Positions 40,718-49,857 of a DNA stretch of 64,000 nucleotides are shown here, piece by piece; within the stretch, counting starts at the first letter, position 1; the number at the start of each line of letters is the position of its first letter. The DNA comes from Candidatus Pollutiaquabacter sp. (lineage in GTDB: Bacteria > Bacteroidota > Bacteroidia > AKYH767-A > 2013-40CM-41-45). The notes beneath the pieces are model-generated. The model made no database searches and had not been told where the DNA came from. It saw only the letters and a program-made list of their open reading frames with translations. The position numbers were made by a program, and so were the translations under genes. The DNA is taken from the NCBI GenBank assembly GCA_947465495.1, contig CANIAS010000001.1, positions 1-64,000 on the forward strand, read 5' to 3'.

Positions 40718-41216
40718 TCGCTTGCGTGTCCTTCCCAACGTAGTTATATTTCTGTTTTGTATTAGTCCGCTTCTTGGAATTGCGCAACAAAACAAAAAAC
40801 ACGCAACGCATTCTGCCGTTGAATGCGATACCACTTTATGGAATCATGTTTGGAATCCTGATAGGCTAGAAATAATTTCTTCCTGTGTCACCGTAACTGG
40901 TCGAATCACCGAATCGCACAAGGAATCTGACGGCGATCTTCATTTGTTACTTAAACCAGATGGGGCCTTTGCTAACACAGTAAATGCAGTCAACACCAAG
41001 GAGAAAAACGGCTGCCTCGTCATTGAAGTGATCTGTGTAGGTAAGTCGAAAGAAACAAAGGAAAAGATTGCATGCGACGATTACAAAAACCATGTGTATG
41101 TGCCACACAAGGGCGAACGCGTGCGGATCACGGGAAGTCTGGTGAAAGACCTTCATCACGGATGGAATGAAATCCACCCAGTAACCAAGATAAAACGTAT
41201 TGATCCAAAAGGATAA
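40686..41216 (+). CDS. Secreted OB-fold-like protein of unknown function
   Basis: 'HVWNPDRLEIISSCVTVTGRITESHKESDGDLHLLLKPD...VRITGSLVKDLHHGWNEIHPVTKIKRI'; signal-peptide-like N-terminus; may start at TTG 40722, which would remove the overlap. Confidence 0.65.
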   Translation: MAAQNSDSTSDRLRVLPNVVIFLFCISPLLGIAQQNKKHATHSAVECDTTLWNHVWNPDRLEIISSCVTVTGRITESHKESDGDLHLLLKPDGAFANTVNAVNTKEKNGCLVIEVICVGKSKETKEKIACDDYKNHVYVPHKGERVRITGSLVKDLHHGWNEIHPVTKIKRIDPKG

Positions 41217-41220
41217 TCGA

Positions 41221-44049
41221 TCAGTGTGCTTCCAACCAGTTGGCACCTGACCCCATCCCTACTTCGATCGGCACCTTCAGTGTCAACGCATGTTTCATGC
41301 GGTCCCCAACCAAACTTTTCATCTCGTCTAATTCAGGACGATGTACATCGAAAACCAATTCGTCATGCACTTGCAGTACCATTTTCGACTTCAAGTTTCG
41401 ATCGATAATATCCTGGTGAATTCTCACCATAGCAATCTTGATCATATCGGCAGCACTGCCCTGAATAGGAGCATTAATGGCATTTCGTTCGGCAAATCCT
41501 CGAACGGTAGCATTTGCTGAATTAATATCACGAAGATAACGACGGCGACCAAGAACTGTCTCCACATAACCCTTCTTACGCGCCTGCTCTACACTTTCAT
41601 CCATGTAATCCTTGATGGCAGGATATTGTTTGAAATAATTTTCAATGATCCCTTTGGCTTCTGTGCGTGAAATATTCAATCGATCTGCCAATCCGAAGGC
41701 AGAGATTCCATAAATGATTCCGAAGTTCACCATCTTGGCACTTCGGCGCATGTCGCTGGTGACTTCCGCAATTGGAACACCGTAAACTTTAGCAGCAGTA
41801 GCCGCATGAATATCTTCGCCGCTATTGAACGCTTCCAACATTCCCGTGTCACCGCTAAGCTCTGCAATTATGCGTAGCTCGATTTGAGAATAGTCGGCAG
41901 AGAGCAATACATACTCTTCACTCCTCGGAACAAAGGCTTTACGGATTTCACGGCCACGTGCTGTCCGAATCGGTATATTCTGTAAGTTAGGATTGTCAGA
42001 ACTTAAACGACCAGTAACTGCTACCACTTGATTAAAGGTGGAGTGAATCCGTCCTGTACGCGGATTGATCAATTGTGGCAACACATCAACATAGGTATTC
42101 TTCAACTTAACTAGTTCACGGTAGTCAAGGATCAAGCGTACAATCGGGTGCTTATTCTCCAATTTACTCAAGACGTCCTCTGCCGTAGAATACTGTCCGG
42201 TCTTGGTCTTCGACGGCTTATCGACAATCTTCAATTGCTCAAACAAGACTTCACCTACCTGTTTAGGTGAGGAGACATTGAATTTCTTACCTGCTAATTC
42301 TTGAATTTCTTTTTCAACGGATGCAATATCCACGGTCAACTCACGGGACAATTGTTGCAAGGCCAACGGATCAAGAGTAATTCCTTCCTGTTCCATATCT
42401 GCCAATACCGGGACCAACGGCATTTCTACCTCGTTGAAAAGCTTCTCCGTACCTGCTGCTTGAAGTTTAGGTGCGAAAACTTTTTGCAGTTGCATCGTGA
42501 TGTCAGCATCTTCTGCAGCATACTCGGCCACTTGCTCCACAGGAACATCACGCATAGAAAGCTGGTCCTTACCGCGTTTTCCGATCAATGATGAAATCGA
42601 AACAGGAGAATACTGCAAATAGGTTTCAGACAATGCATCCATACTGTGACGCATCTCAGGATGCAATAGAAAATGTGCAATCATAGTATCGAACAGGATG
42701 CCCTTTAGTTCAACACCGTATGAGCGAAGAATCGTAAGATCGTATTTAAGATTTTGTGCAACCTTGGTGATGCGTTCATCCGAAAAAATGGCTTTAAATT
42801 CATCCACTATTCCTTGCGCCGATTGGCGATCGTCAGGAACAGGTACATACCACCCTTGATTCGATGCGATAGAAAATGACATGCCCACTAATTCCGCTTC
42901 CATGGCATCGAGCCCGGTAGTTTCGGTATCAAAGCATAGCATCGTCGATTGAGATAACGTATGAATGAGTTCCTTGCGTTTCGCTTCTGAATCAACCAAA
43001 ACGTAAGTGTGTGGCGTATCGTGTATCGTTTTTAACTCGGTAGGCACAGGAAGCTCCGCTATCACTTCCGGTTGCTCTTCCGCATCGTCGCCGAATAAAG
43101 TCCCTTGTCCGGAAGGAGCTTTGGCCGTAGCCGGCTTTTTTGCCACAGTAGCTGTAGCTACCGTGGTAGCAGCAACCAAACCAAGTTGTTCGGAAAGTCG
43201 GCGAAATTCCAATTCAGCGAACAGATCTCGTAATACATCCTTATTCCATTCTTTACGCACCAATCCGTCCGGCACTGTTTGAACAGGTACATCAATTTGA
43301 ATGGTCGCCAATCGCTTCGACTGTACAGCCAGGTCTTTGTTGTTCTCGACCTTCTCCTTTAACTTTCCCTTTAGTTGGTCTGTACTGACTATTAAATTTT
43401 CAAGCGACCCAAATTGTTTGATCAACGCAATGGCGGTCTTTTCACCTACACCAGGGATACCGGGGATATTATCCACGCTGTCACCCATCAATCCTAAAAT
43501 ATCCTTTACTTGATCGACGCGCTCGATTTCCCAGCGCTCACAGATTTCTTTAATGCCTAATACTTCTGGCTTTCCGCCACCGCGTGGTGGTTTATAAATG
43601 AAGGTGTGTTCGTCCACTAATTGTCCATAATCTTTATCGGGTGTCATCATGTAGGTCTCAAACCCTTGAGCCTCTGCCTGACGGGCTAACGTGCCGATAA
43701 TATCGTCCGCCTCATACCCATCCATGGCCAGAACAGGAATGTTGAATCCTTCACACAACTGAACAACGAAAGGAATACTGGCAGCAAGATCCTCCGGAAT
43801 TTCCTGGCGATTCGCCTTATAGTCTGCAAATTCTTCGTGTCGGCTGGTTGGTGCGGCAGTATCAAAAACGACCGCAATGTGGGAGGGATCTTCCTTCTTT
43901 AATACTTCCAACAGTGTATTGGTAAAACCGAAAATGGCCGACGTATTCTGCCCTTTTGAATTAATGCGATGGTTATTACTAAAAGCGAAATAAGCTCTGT
44001 AGACAAGAGCCATCGCATCCAACAAAAAGAGTTTTTTGGAATCAGCCAT
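41221..44049 (-). CDS. polA: DNA polymerase I
   Basis: 5'-3' exo 'LFLLDAMALVYRAYFAF', 3'-5' exo 'LCFDTETTGLDAMEAELVG', polymerase 'LLSADYSQIELRIIAELSGD', 'QVHDELVFDV'; ATG 44049 preferred. Confidence 0.97.
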   Translation of the reverse strand: MADSKKLFLLDAMALVYRAYFAFSNNHRINSKGQNTSAIFGFTNTLLEVLKKEDPSHIAVVFDTAAPTSRHEEFADYKANRQEIPEDLAASIPFVVQLCEGFNIPVLAMDGYEADDIIGTLARQAEAQGFETYMMTPDKDYGQLVDEHTFIYKPPRGGGKPEVLGIKEICERWEIERVDQVKDILGLMGDSVDNIPGIPGVGEKTAIALIKQFGSLENLIVSTDQLKGKLKEKVENNKDLAVQSKRLATIQIDVPVQTVPDGLVRKEWNKDVLRDLFAELEFRRLSEQLGLVAATTVATATVAKKPATAKAPSGQGTLFGDDAEEQPEVIAELPVPTELKTIHDTPHTYVLVDSEAKRKELIHTLSQSTMLCFDTETTGLDAMEAELVGMSFSIASNQGWYVPVPDDRQSAQGIVDEFKAIFSDERITKVAQNLKYDLTILRSYGVELKGILFDTMIAHFLLHPEMRHSMDALSETYLQYSPVSISSLIGKRGKDQLSMRDVPVEQVAEYAAEDADITMQLQKVFAPKLQAAGTEKLFNEVEMPLVPVLADMEQEGITLDPLALQQLSRELTVDIASVEKEIQELAGKKFNVSSPKQVGEVLFEQLKIVDKPSKTKTGQYSTAEDVLSKLENKHPIVRLILDYRELVKLKNTYVDVLPQLINPRTGRIHSTFNQVVAVTGRLSSDNPNLQNIPIRTARGREIRKAFVPRSEEYVLLSADYSQIELRIIAELSGDTGMLEAFNSGEDIHAATAAKVYGVPIAEVTSDMRRSAKMVNFGIIYGISAFGLADRLNISRTEAKGIIENYFKQYPAIKDYMDESVEQARKKGYVETVLGRRRYLRDINSANATVRGFAERNAINAPIQGSAADMIKIAMVRIHQDIIDRNLKSKMVLQVHDELVFDVHRPELDEMKSLVGDRMKHALTLKVPIEVGMGSGANWLEAH

Positions 44050-44091
44050 GAGTTGGGAAATCTGGGCTGTAAGGTCGGCATTTATCTTCAA

Positions 44092-46593
44092 TCATCGGCG
44101 TCCGCCACCCATCATTCCGCCACCTTCCATGCCATCACCTCCGCCATCTTTAAGGTCATCGTTCTTAATGTTCTTCTTCTTGGAGCTGGAGAATTCCATT
44201 TTTCCAAAACGGTAATCCAAACTAATCCTAGCCCCCAAGAATAAGATCTTATTATCTCCATCAAAAGTGAATCCTTCCCCGGAGTAATTATTCCTGAAAT
44301 GCATGTACCAGGTGGCGAAATTATCCAGTCCCAAACCAATGCCACCTTTGCCATTTTTAAACTCCCTTCGCGCACTCAAGTTGTAATACCAAAAGGAAGT
44401 CGAAGTCCCTTGGATACTGATCTTAGGGCCATTGAAATTACCAAAAGCCATGATGCCCCACTGTTTGGTAAATTTATACGATCCAAAAAGATTAAAATTG
44501 TAATTGATGCCATCGTTAGTCAACGGCTGAGCAAAATCCGTAGTCTTTACCTTGTAATAATAGAGATTAGCATTGGCTCCGCAGAAAATTTTCATTTGCC
44601 ACATGATGTTGACACCAACACTGACACCAGTCGTGTAGTTTTTACCAATATTATCATACGTCGTAACATAGATGTCATCAGTATTCACAAATCGGATGCT
44701 TTCAATGGAATTTTTTGTAAAGCGATGATAGGCGCTTGCATTGATACTTCCGAATTTTTTGAACGTATTATAGCCCAATTCGAATCCGTGACTGATTTCA
44801 GGTTCCAACTCTGGATTCCCATAAGTAATGTTCAACGAATCACTTTGATTGACCCATGGGTTTAGGTAAGTCATTCCTGGCCGTTGGATTCGCTGGGTAT
44901 AGCTAAGTTTAACTGTATATTTTCCAGGATTAGCATATGAGAAGGTAGCACTTGGAACAAAATTATCATAATCATTTTGGAAGGCGGTGCTGTCAGCTTC
45001 GAGTCGTCCGTTCACATGGGTCAATTCATAACGCAGGCCCGTTTTAATTCCAAACTTGCCGATGGTCCAGGTGCCTTGCCCATACCCTGCATAAACATTC
45101 TGGGTATAATCAAAAATATTGCTTCGGGTATTATCGCGCACATAGGTTGACGTGGTGAAATCATAAACGTCGTAATCATAATCGCTTGTCACACCGCGAA
45201 GAATTGTCTTAGCTCCAGTTTCTAAAAGAAATTTCTTTCCAAATGGTTGTGCGTAATCCGCCTGCAAAGTTTTTTCACTATTCAAATTACGATTAAGGCT
45301 AGTCTCTTTATAATAAGAAACATCGCTATCATTCAATCGGTCCACGTCATAGTGTGTCTTGCGATCATTGTCCGAAAGCTGCGCGGAAATAGTCAGTTCC
45401 TGCTCTTTCTTTTTAAATGAACGTTTGTAATCTACACTTGCATCGTAACTCAATCCATTGGTGACGGTTTTATAGTCGTTGGTAAAAAGCTGTTTGTAGT
45501 TCGTTCCATCAAAAGAAAAATCGTTCGAAATTTTACCCGAAGAACCATTGTTAAAATCATTCATCTTGAAGGACCCACTGAGTGAACTCTTACTGGTCAG
45601 GTCGACATCGGCATTTAGTTGTGCATACGGACCGAAACCAAAGTTTCGATTATCGCCAGTCTGAAGCAAGTAAGTAGGCAACGAAGCATTGGGCGAAATA
45701 GATGAGCGGGTGTTTGTCAGCTCTCCCATTCCCTGATATCCGAAGCCACCAAGGTTTACACCTGTACCCCAACGACCTTTACGGAAGTTCAGGTTGGAAA
45801 AAAGATTACTGGAACGAGTACCGGCACCAGCATTCACGGAACCACTGATGCCTTCAATATTTTTTTTCTTCGTAATAATGTTGATAATGCCCCCAGTTCC
45901 TTCGGCGTCATATTTGGCAGATGGACTAGTAATCACTTCCACCTTTTCAATTTCATCAGCTGGAATCATTTTCAATGCATCAGCTACGGATGCTGCCATG
46001 AGGGATGATGGTTTATCATTGATAAGAATTTTTACATTCTGTGTTCCCTGCAGCATCACATTTCCATCCAAATCCACGGATACCATAGGCACCTTACGAA
46101 GCACATCTGCCGAATTCCCTCCTTTCACACTGATGTCTTTATCCGCATTATACACCAGCTTATCCACCTTCAATTCAATCAGCGACTTCTCTCCTTCCAC
46201 AACGGCTTCTTTCAGCATGGTGGCAGAAGGCGGCAAAAGAAGAGTGCCTAATTCTATGGATGGATCTTTATCAGAAATAACAATCGAGTCAATGAAAAGC
46301 GTAGTGTAGCCCAGGAATGAAATACTTAATCGATATTTCCCATTCTTCAAATTTTTAATTTTAAAAAAACCGTCTTCGTTTGCCACCTCGCCGTTGACTG
46401 GCTTAACACTGCCTTTTTCAAATAAAGAAATCGTGCAATATGCAACGGGTGTTCCTTTCAGGGAGTCAATTACGGTGCCTATTATTTTCCCGTCATACAC
46501 TTTGGGCGCGCCACCTCCCATTCCGCCCATGAACTGCGCATTCACGGAAAAACAACATACAATCAATAGACAGCAAGTAATCAAACGTAACAT
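44092..46593 (-). CDS. Outer membrane beta-barrel protein with carboxypeptidase-regulatory-like and TonB-plug-like domains
   Basis: 'GKIIGTVIDSLKGTPVAYCTISLF', plug-like 'GGNSADVLRKVPMVSVDLDGNVMLQGTQNVKILINDKPSSL...GGIINIITKK', many beta strands; Gly/Met-rich tail. Confidence 0.88.
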   Translation of the reverse strand: MLRLITCCLLIVCCFSVNAQFMGGMGGGAPKVYDGKIIGTVIDSLKGTPVAYCTISLFEKGSVKPVNGEVANEDGFFKIKNLKNGKYRLSISFLGYTTLFIDSIVISDKDPSIELGTLLLPPSATMLKEAVVEGEKSLIELKVDKLVYNADKDISVKGGNSADVLRKVPMVSVDLDGNVMLQGTQNVKILINDKPSSLMAASVADALKMIPADEIEKVEVITSPSAKYDAEGTGGIINIITKKKNIEGISGSVNAGAGTRSSNLFSNLNFRKGRWGTGVNLGGFGYQGMGELTNTRSSISPNASLPTYLLQTGDNRNFGFGPYAQLNADVDLTSKSSLSGSFKMNDFNNGSSGKISNDFSFDGTNYKQLFTNDYKTVTNGLSYDASVDYKRSFKKKEQELTISAQLSDNDRKTHYDVDRLNDSDVSYYKETSLNRNLNSEKTLQADYAQPFGKKFLLETGAKTILRGVTSDYDYDVYDFTTSTYVRDNTRSNIFDYTQNVYAGYGQGTWTIGKFGIKTGLRYELTHVNGRLEADSTAFQNDYDNFVPSATFSYANPGKYTVKLSYTQRIQRPGMTYLNPWVNQSDSLNITYGNPELEPEISHGFELGYNTFKKFGSINASAYHRFTKNSIESIRFVNTDDIYVTTYDNIGKNYTTGVSVGVNIMWQMKIFCGANANLYYYKVKTTDFAQPLTNDGINYNFNLFGSYKFTKQWGIMAFGNFNGPKISIQGTSTSFWYYNLSARREFKNGKGGIGLGLDNFATWYMHFRNNYSGEGFTFDGDNKILFLGARISLDYRFGKMEFSSSKKKNIKNDDLKDGGGDGMEGGGMMGGGRR

Positions 46594-46653
46594 AGCAAGG
46601 GATTTAACGTGCAATTTACAGCGACTTCCTAAACAATTTTAATCCCTTAACGT

Positions 46654-47895
46654 TCATTCTTCCACATAATCCATAGGCTTGCCATACGTGTCCTTGATGG
46701 AAAAAGAAGCATACAGTGCCGGCACAAATACCAGTATGCCCACCAGGACCAAGCTGTGTAGTAATGAGAATCCAAAGGTATGTTGCAACCACATGCGCAA
46801 TGGAATTAACAGGGTAATAGCGCCTCGCATAAAATTAGTCACAGTGGCCACCACGGTGACACGTAAATTGGTGCCAAATGATTCAGCGGTGGTGGTCACG
46901 AAAATAGACATGAAACCACAACCAAATCCTACCAAAAAAGCGGTAGCGACAATCCATGTAAACCCGAGCATAAAATAAAATCCAGCGAAATAGGATGCCA
47001 CTGCTACAAATGCTCCCAGCATGAAAGCAATAAGAATCTTCTTTCGTGTCTTTAAGCGCTGACTCAACAATCCGCTACTCAAATCGCCGGATGCAATTCC
47101 CACCTGAAATAACATAAAACAGGTTACCGGACGAATCCCTTCGATGCCATAAACTTGTGCTAATTCCGGTGAAAGATTGATCAACATGCCTACACAATAC
47201 CAGACAGGTACACCAATTAGAATAAAACCGATATACCGCAGCGTCCGTTCTTTTGTAGCAAAAAGCAATGTAAAGGATCCGCGTTTTACATTCGGAGCAG
47301 CCTTTACTTTTCGATACATTCCAGGATCTAAGGAGGTCATTCGAAAGAAAAGTAAGATCAGCCCGGCAATTCCGGCTATAATGTAGGTGGTACGCCAAGG
47401 AAGAAAATCTCCCGCCATTCCGGCAGCAATAGCTCCCAGGGCACCCAATACCGCGACAAGAATAGTTCCGTAACCACGACGCTCAATGGTCATGCTCTCA
47501 CTGACCAACGTAATGCCAGCCCCTAATTCACCCGCTAATCCTAGTCCAGCCAAAAATCGGATTACAGCATACGTTTCCACATCTGTCACCCATGCATTCG
47601 CAAGATTGGCGAGTGAATACAATAAGATGCTGCCATATAATACAGAAATGCGCCCGCGGCGATCGCCCATCATGCCGCTGATAATTCCACCGACAATCAT
47701 TCCAAGCATTTGCATTGAAAGCAAGAACTCTCCTGATCTGGTCAGCTGATCGCCAGTCAATCCTAAATCTTTCAGACTTGGGATACGCAATACATTAAAC
47801 AATAAGAGATCGAATGCATCGACGAAAAAACCAAGCCCGGCAATGACCACCGCTTTATTGAGGGGGTGAGTGTATAATTTCTCTTGCAGTTCCAT
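46654..47895 (-). CDS. MFS transporter
   Basis: 'FFVDAFDLLLFNVLRIPSLKDLGLTG', 'GMMGDRRGRISVLYGSIL', 'RFLAGLGLAGELGAGITLVSE'. Confidence 0.92.
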   Translation of the reverse strand: MELQEKLYTHPLNKAVVIAGLGFFVDAFDLLLFNVLRIPSLKDLGLTGDQLTRSGEFLLSMQMLGMIVGGIISGMMGDRRGRISVLYGSILLYSLANLANAWVTDVETYAVIRFLAGLGLAGELGAGITLVSESMTIERRGYGTILVAVLGALGAIAAGMAGDFLPWRTTYIIAGIAGLILLFFRMTSLDPGMYRKVKAAPNVKRGSFTLLFATKERTLRYIGFILIGVPVWYCVGMLINLSPELAQVYGIEGIRPVTCFMLFQVGIASGDLSSGLLSQRLKTRKKILIAFMLGAFVAVASYFAGFYFMLGFTWIVATAFLVGFGCGFMSIFVTTTAESFGTNLRVTVVATVTNFMRGAITLLIPLRMWLQHTFGFSLLHSLVLVGILVFVPALYASFSIKDTYGKPMDYVEE

Positions 47896-47903
47896 AGTAA
47901 CTA

Positions 47904-48812
47904 TTACTGGTTATACGCGACAGCGATCATCGCACCAAGGCGCGAGTTGTTTTTAACGAGTTCTATGTTTGCCGTGAGACTTTCGCCCGCCGTCCGCTCG
48001 GCAATGTACTTCAGCAGAAATGGTGTAATGGATTTTCCTCGAACATCGTTCTCTTCAGCAGCCGACAATGCTTTTTGTATATGTTGCTCCATTACCACAT
48101 ACGACACCTCGTGCTCTTCAGGAACTGGGTTTGCAATCAACACGGATCCGTTTAATTGCAACTGCCATTTTGTGCTGATTAAAGCAGCAATATCGGCCGG
48201 TGTATCCAGTCGAAGTGGCGTTTTGAAACCGCTTTGACGGGAGTAAAAACTAGGGAATTCATCGCTGCCAAACGTGACCACAGGAATCCCTAATGTTTCT
48301 AATTTCTCCAATGTGAGTCCGATATCAAGTATTGATTTGATGCCAGCTGAAACAACAACGACATTGGTTTGTGCCATCTCGGTAAGATCCGCGGACACAT
48401 CCATAGACTGTGCTGCACCTCGATGCACCCCGCCGATTCCACCGGTGACGAAGACGTGGATCCCTGCCATCGATGCGATGCGCATGGTAGCGGCAACTGT
48501 CGTTGCCCCATCCAATCGTTGAGATACAACATACGGCATATCGCGCAAACTCACCTTCCATACATTTTCGGCATGGCCGAGGTAATCTAATTGCGCGTCA
48601 TTCAAACCGACGTGCAATTTGCCTCCAAGAATTGCAATGGTAGCCGGAATTGCACCATGATCACGAACGATTTGTTCCACTTGCCGCGCCGTCGATACAT
48701 TTTGCGGATATGGCATTCCATGAGCAATGATTGTCGACTCCAATGCTACGATTGGCTGATTGTTTTTTAAGGCTTCCAATACTTCGGAAGAAAAGTGTAG
48801 TAGTTCTTTCAT
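47904..48812 (-). CDS. psuG: Pseudouridine-5'-phosphate glycosidase
   Basis: 'IVALESTIIAHGMPYPQNVSTARQVEQIVRDHGAIPATIAILGGKLHVGL', 'VFVTGGIGGVHRGAAQSMDVSADLTEMAQTNVVVVSAGIKSILDIG'. Confidence 0.95.
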   Translation of the reverse strand: MKELLHFSSEVLEALKNNQPIVALESTIIAHGMPYPQNVSTARQVEQIVRDHGAIPATIAILGGKLHVGLNDAQLDYLGHAENVWKVSLRDMPYVVSQRLDGATTVAATMRIASMAGIHVFVTGGIGGVHRGAAQSMDVSADLTEMAQTNVVVVSAGIKSILDIGLTLEKLETLGIPVVTFGSDEFPSFYSRQSGFKTPLRLDTPADIAALISTKWQLQLNGSVLIANPVPEEHEVSYVVMEQHIQKALSAAEENDVRGKSITPFLLKYIAERTAGESLTANIELVKNNSRLGAMIAVAYNQ

Positions 48813-48815
48813 CCT

Positions 48816-49739
48816 TCAATTCATGCGTTGTTCCAACAGTGTCGGAGAGAAATCACTACGAACAGCCCCAACCACTTCCAACAAGCAAGCGGCAGCAGCA
48901 TGACCGTACTTGACACACGTCAGTCCATCGTTGCCATTCAACCATGCGTACACCCATCCTGCCAGGGAAGCATCGCCGGCGCCATTCACATCACGTACGT
49001 GCACTCGTGGAGCCGGAACTGGAACCATGGTAGTGCCATCGGAAAACAAAGAACCTTCTGCACCTCTGCTGAGCCAAACGTTCTTGAAGCCCAATGCATG
49101 CAAGTGCGCTATTTTCTCTTCAGGCGTAACATGTGAATCTTGTTCAAATACCGCCAACTCTTCACGATTCGGTTTCACCAACAATAATTTTCCAGGCAAC
49201 GCATCGCGTAAACGACGCGCCTTAGGGATAGAAACCGTTTCAACGATCAACGGGACATTGTGTTCATTGCAAAAACGCATGAGCCAACGTAACGCTTCGA
49301 CCGAAAGATTACAATCGGCAATGACCACGGATGCGTTACGAAATACATCCGAACGCTGCGTAAAGAAATCAATGGTAAATAAGCGATCAGACTCCGAGGT
49401 GACAGCTCCAATGTGTAAATCACCGGAAGGGGTCGCAATGGAAGCGAAAGTCCCGGTCAATTCTGCGGATATAAATGTATGCTCCAATCCGATTCCTGCG
49501 TCAGTACATTGTCGGGCAAGCCACTGCCCATCTGGATCATTACCGAAGATGGTCACCAATTCCACAGGAACATTCAACAACGCGAGATGATGGGCAATAT
49601 TTCGCACCACGCCACCAGGACTTCGATGCATGCGTGATGGATTGGATGTAAATGGTACCGGCTCTTGCTCACACCGGAAGGTCAAATCGACCAACGACGC
49701 TCCAACACAAACTACCGAACCTGGATAGGCTTTCTTCAT
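48816..49739 (-). CDS. psuK: PfkB-family carbohydrate kinase, likely pseudouridine kinase
   Basis: 'GGVVRNIAHHLALLNVPVELVTIFGNDPDG', 'VRDVNGAGDASLAGWVYA'; 3 bp upstream of psuG. Confidence 0.88.
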   Translation of the reverse strand: MKKAYPGSVVCVGASLVDLTFRCEQEPVPFTSNPSRMHRSPGGVVRNIAHHLALLNVPVELVTIFGNDPDGQWLARQCTDAGIGLEHTFISAELTGTFASIATPSGDLHIGAVTSESDRLFTIDFFTQRSDVFRNASVVIADCNLSVEALRWLMRFCNEHNVPLIVETVSIPKARRLRDALPGKLLLVKPNREELAVFEQDSHVTPEEKIAHLHALGFKNVWLSRGAEGSLFSDGTTMVPVPAPRVHVRDVNGAGDASLAGWVYAWLNGNDGLTCVKYGHAAAACLLEVVGAVRSDFSPTLLEQRMN

Positions 49740-49857
49740 AGATTGTAAATATCGTATTTCCCCCTCAATATCCGATACTAGCCGCGCGAAGCTTTCAATT
49801 GGCCAAATGACTGGATAAATACAATCATTTCAACGTATAAAATATGTAATTTTAATC

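Noticed and set aside
44299-44865. 188-aa plus-strand ORF antisense to the beta-barrel gene
   Set aside because: Shadow ORF within a clearly coding minus-strand gene.
48910-49590. 226-aa plus-strand ORF antisense to psuK
   Set aside because: Shadow of a well-supported PfkB kinase; Ser/Asn/Cys-rich low-information translation.
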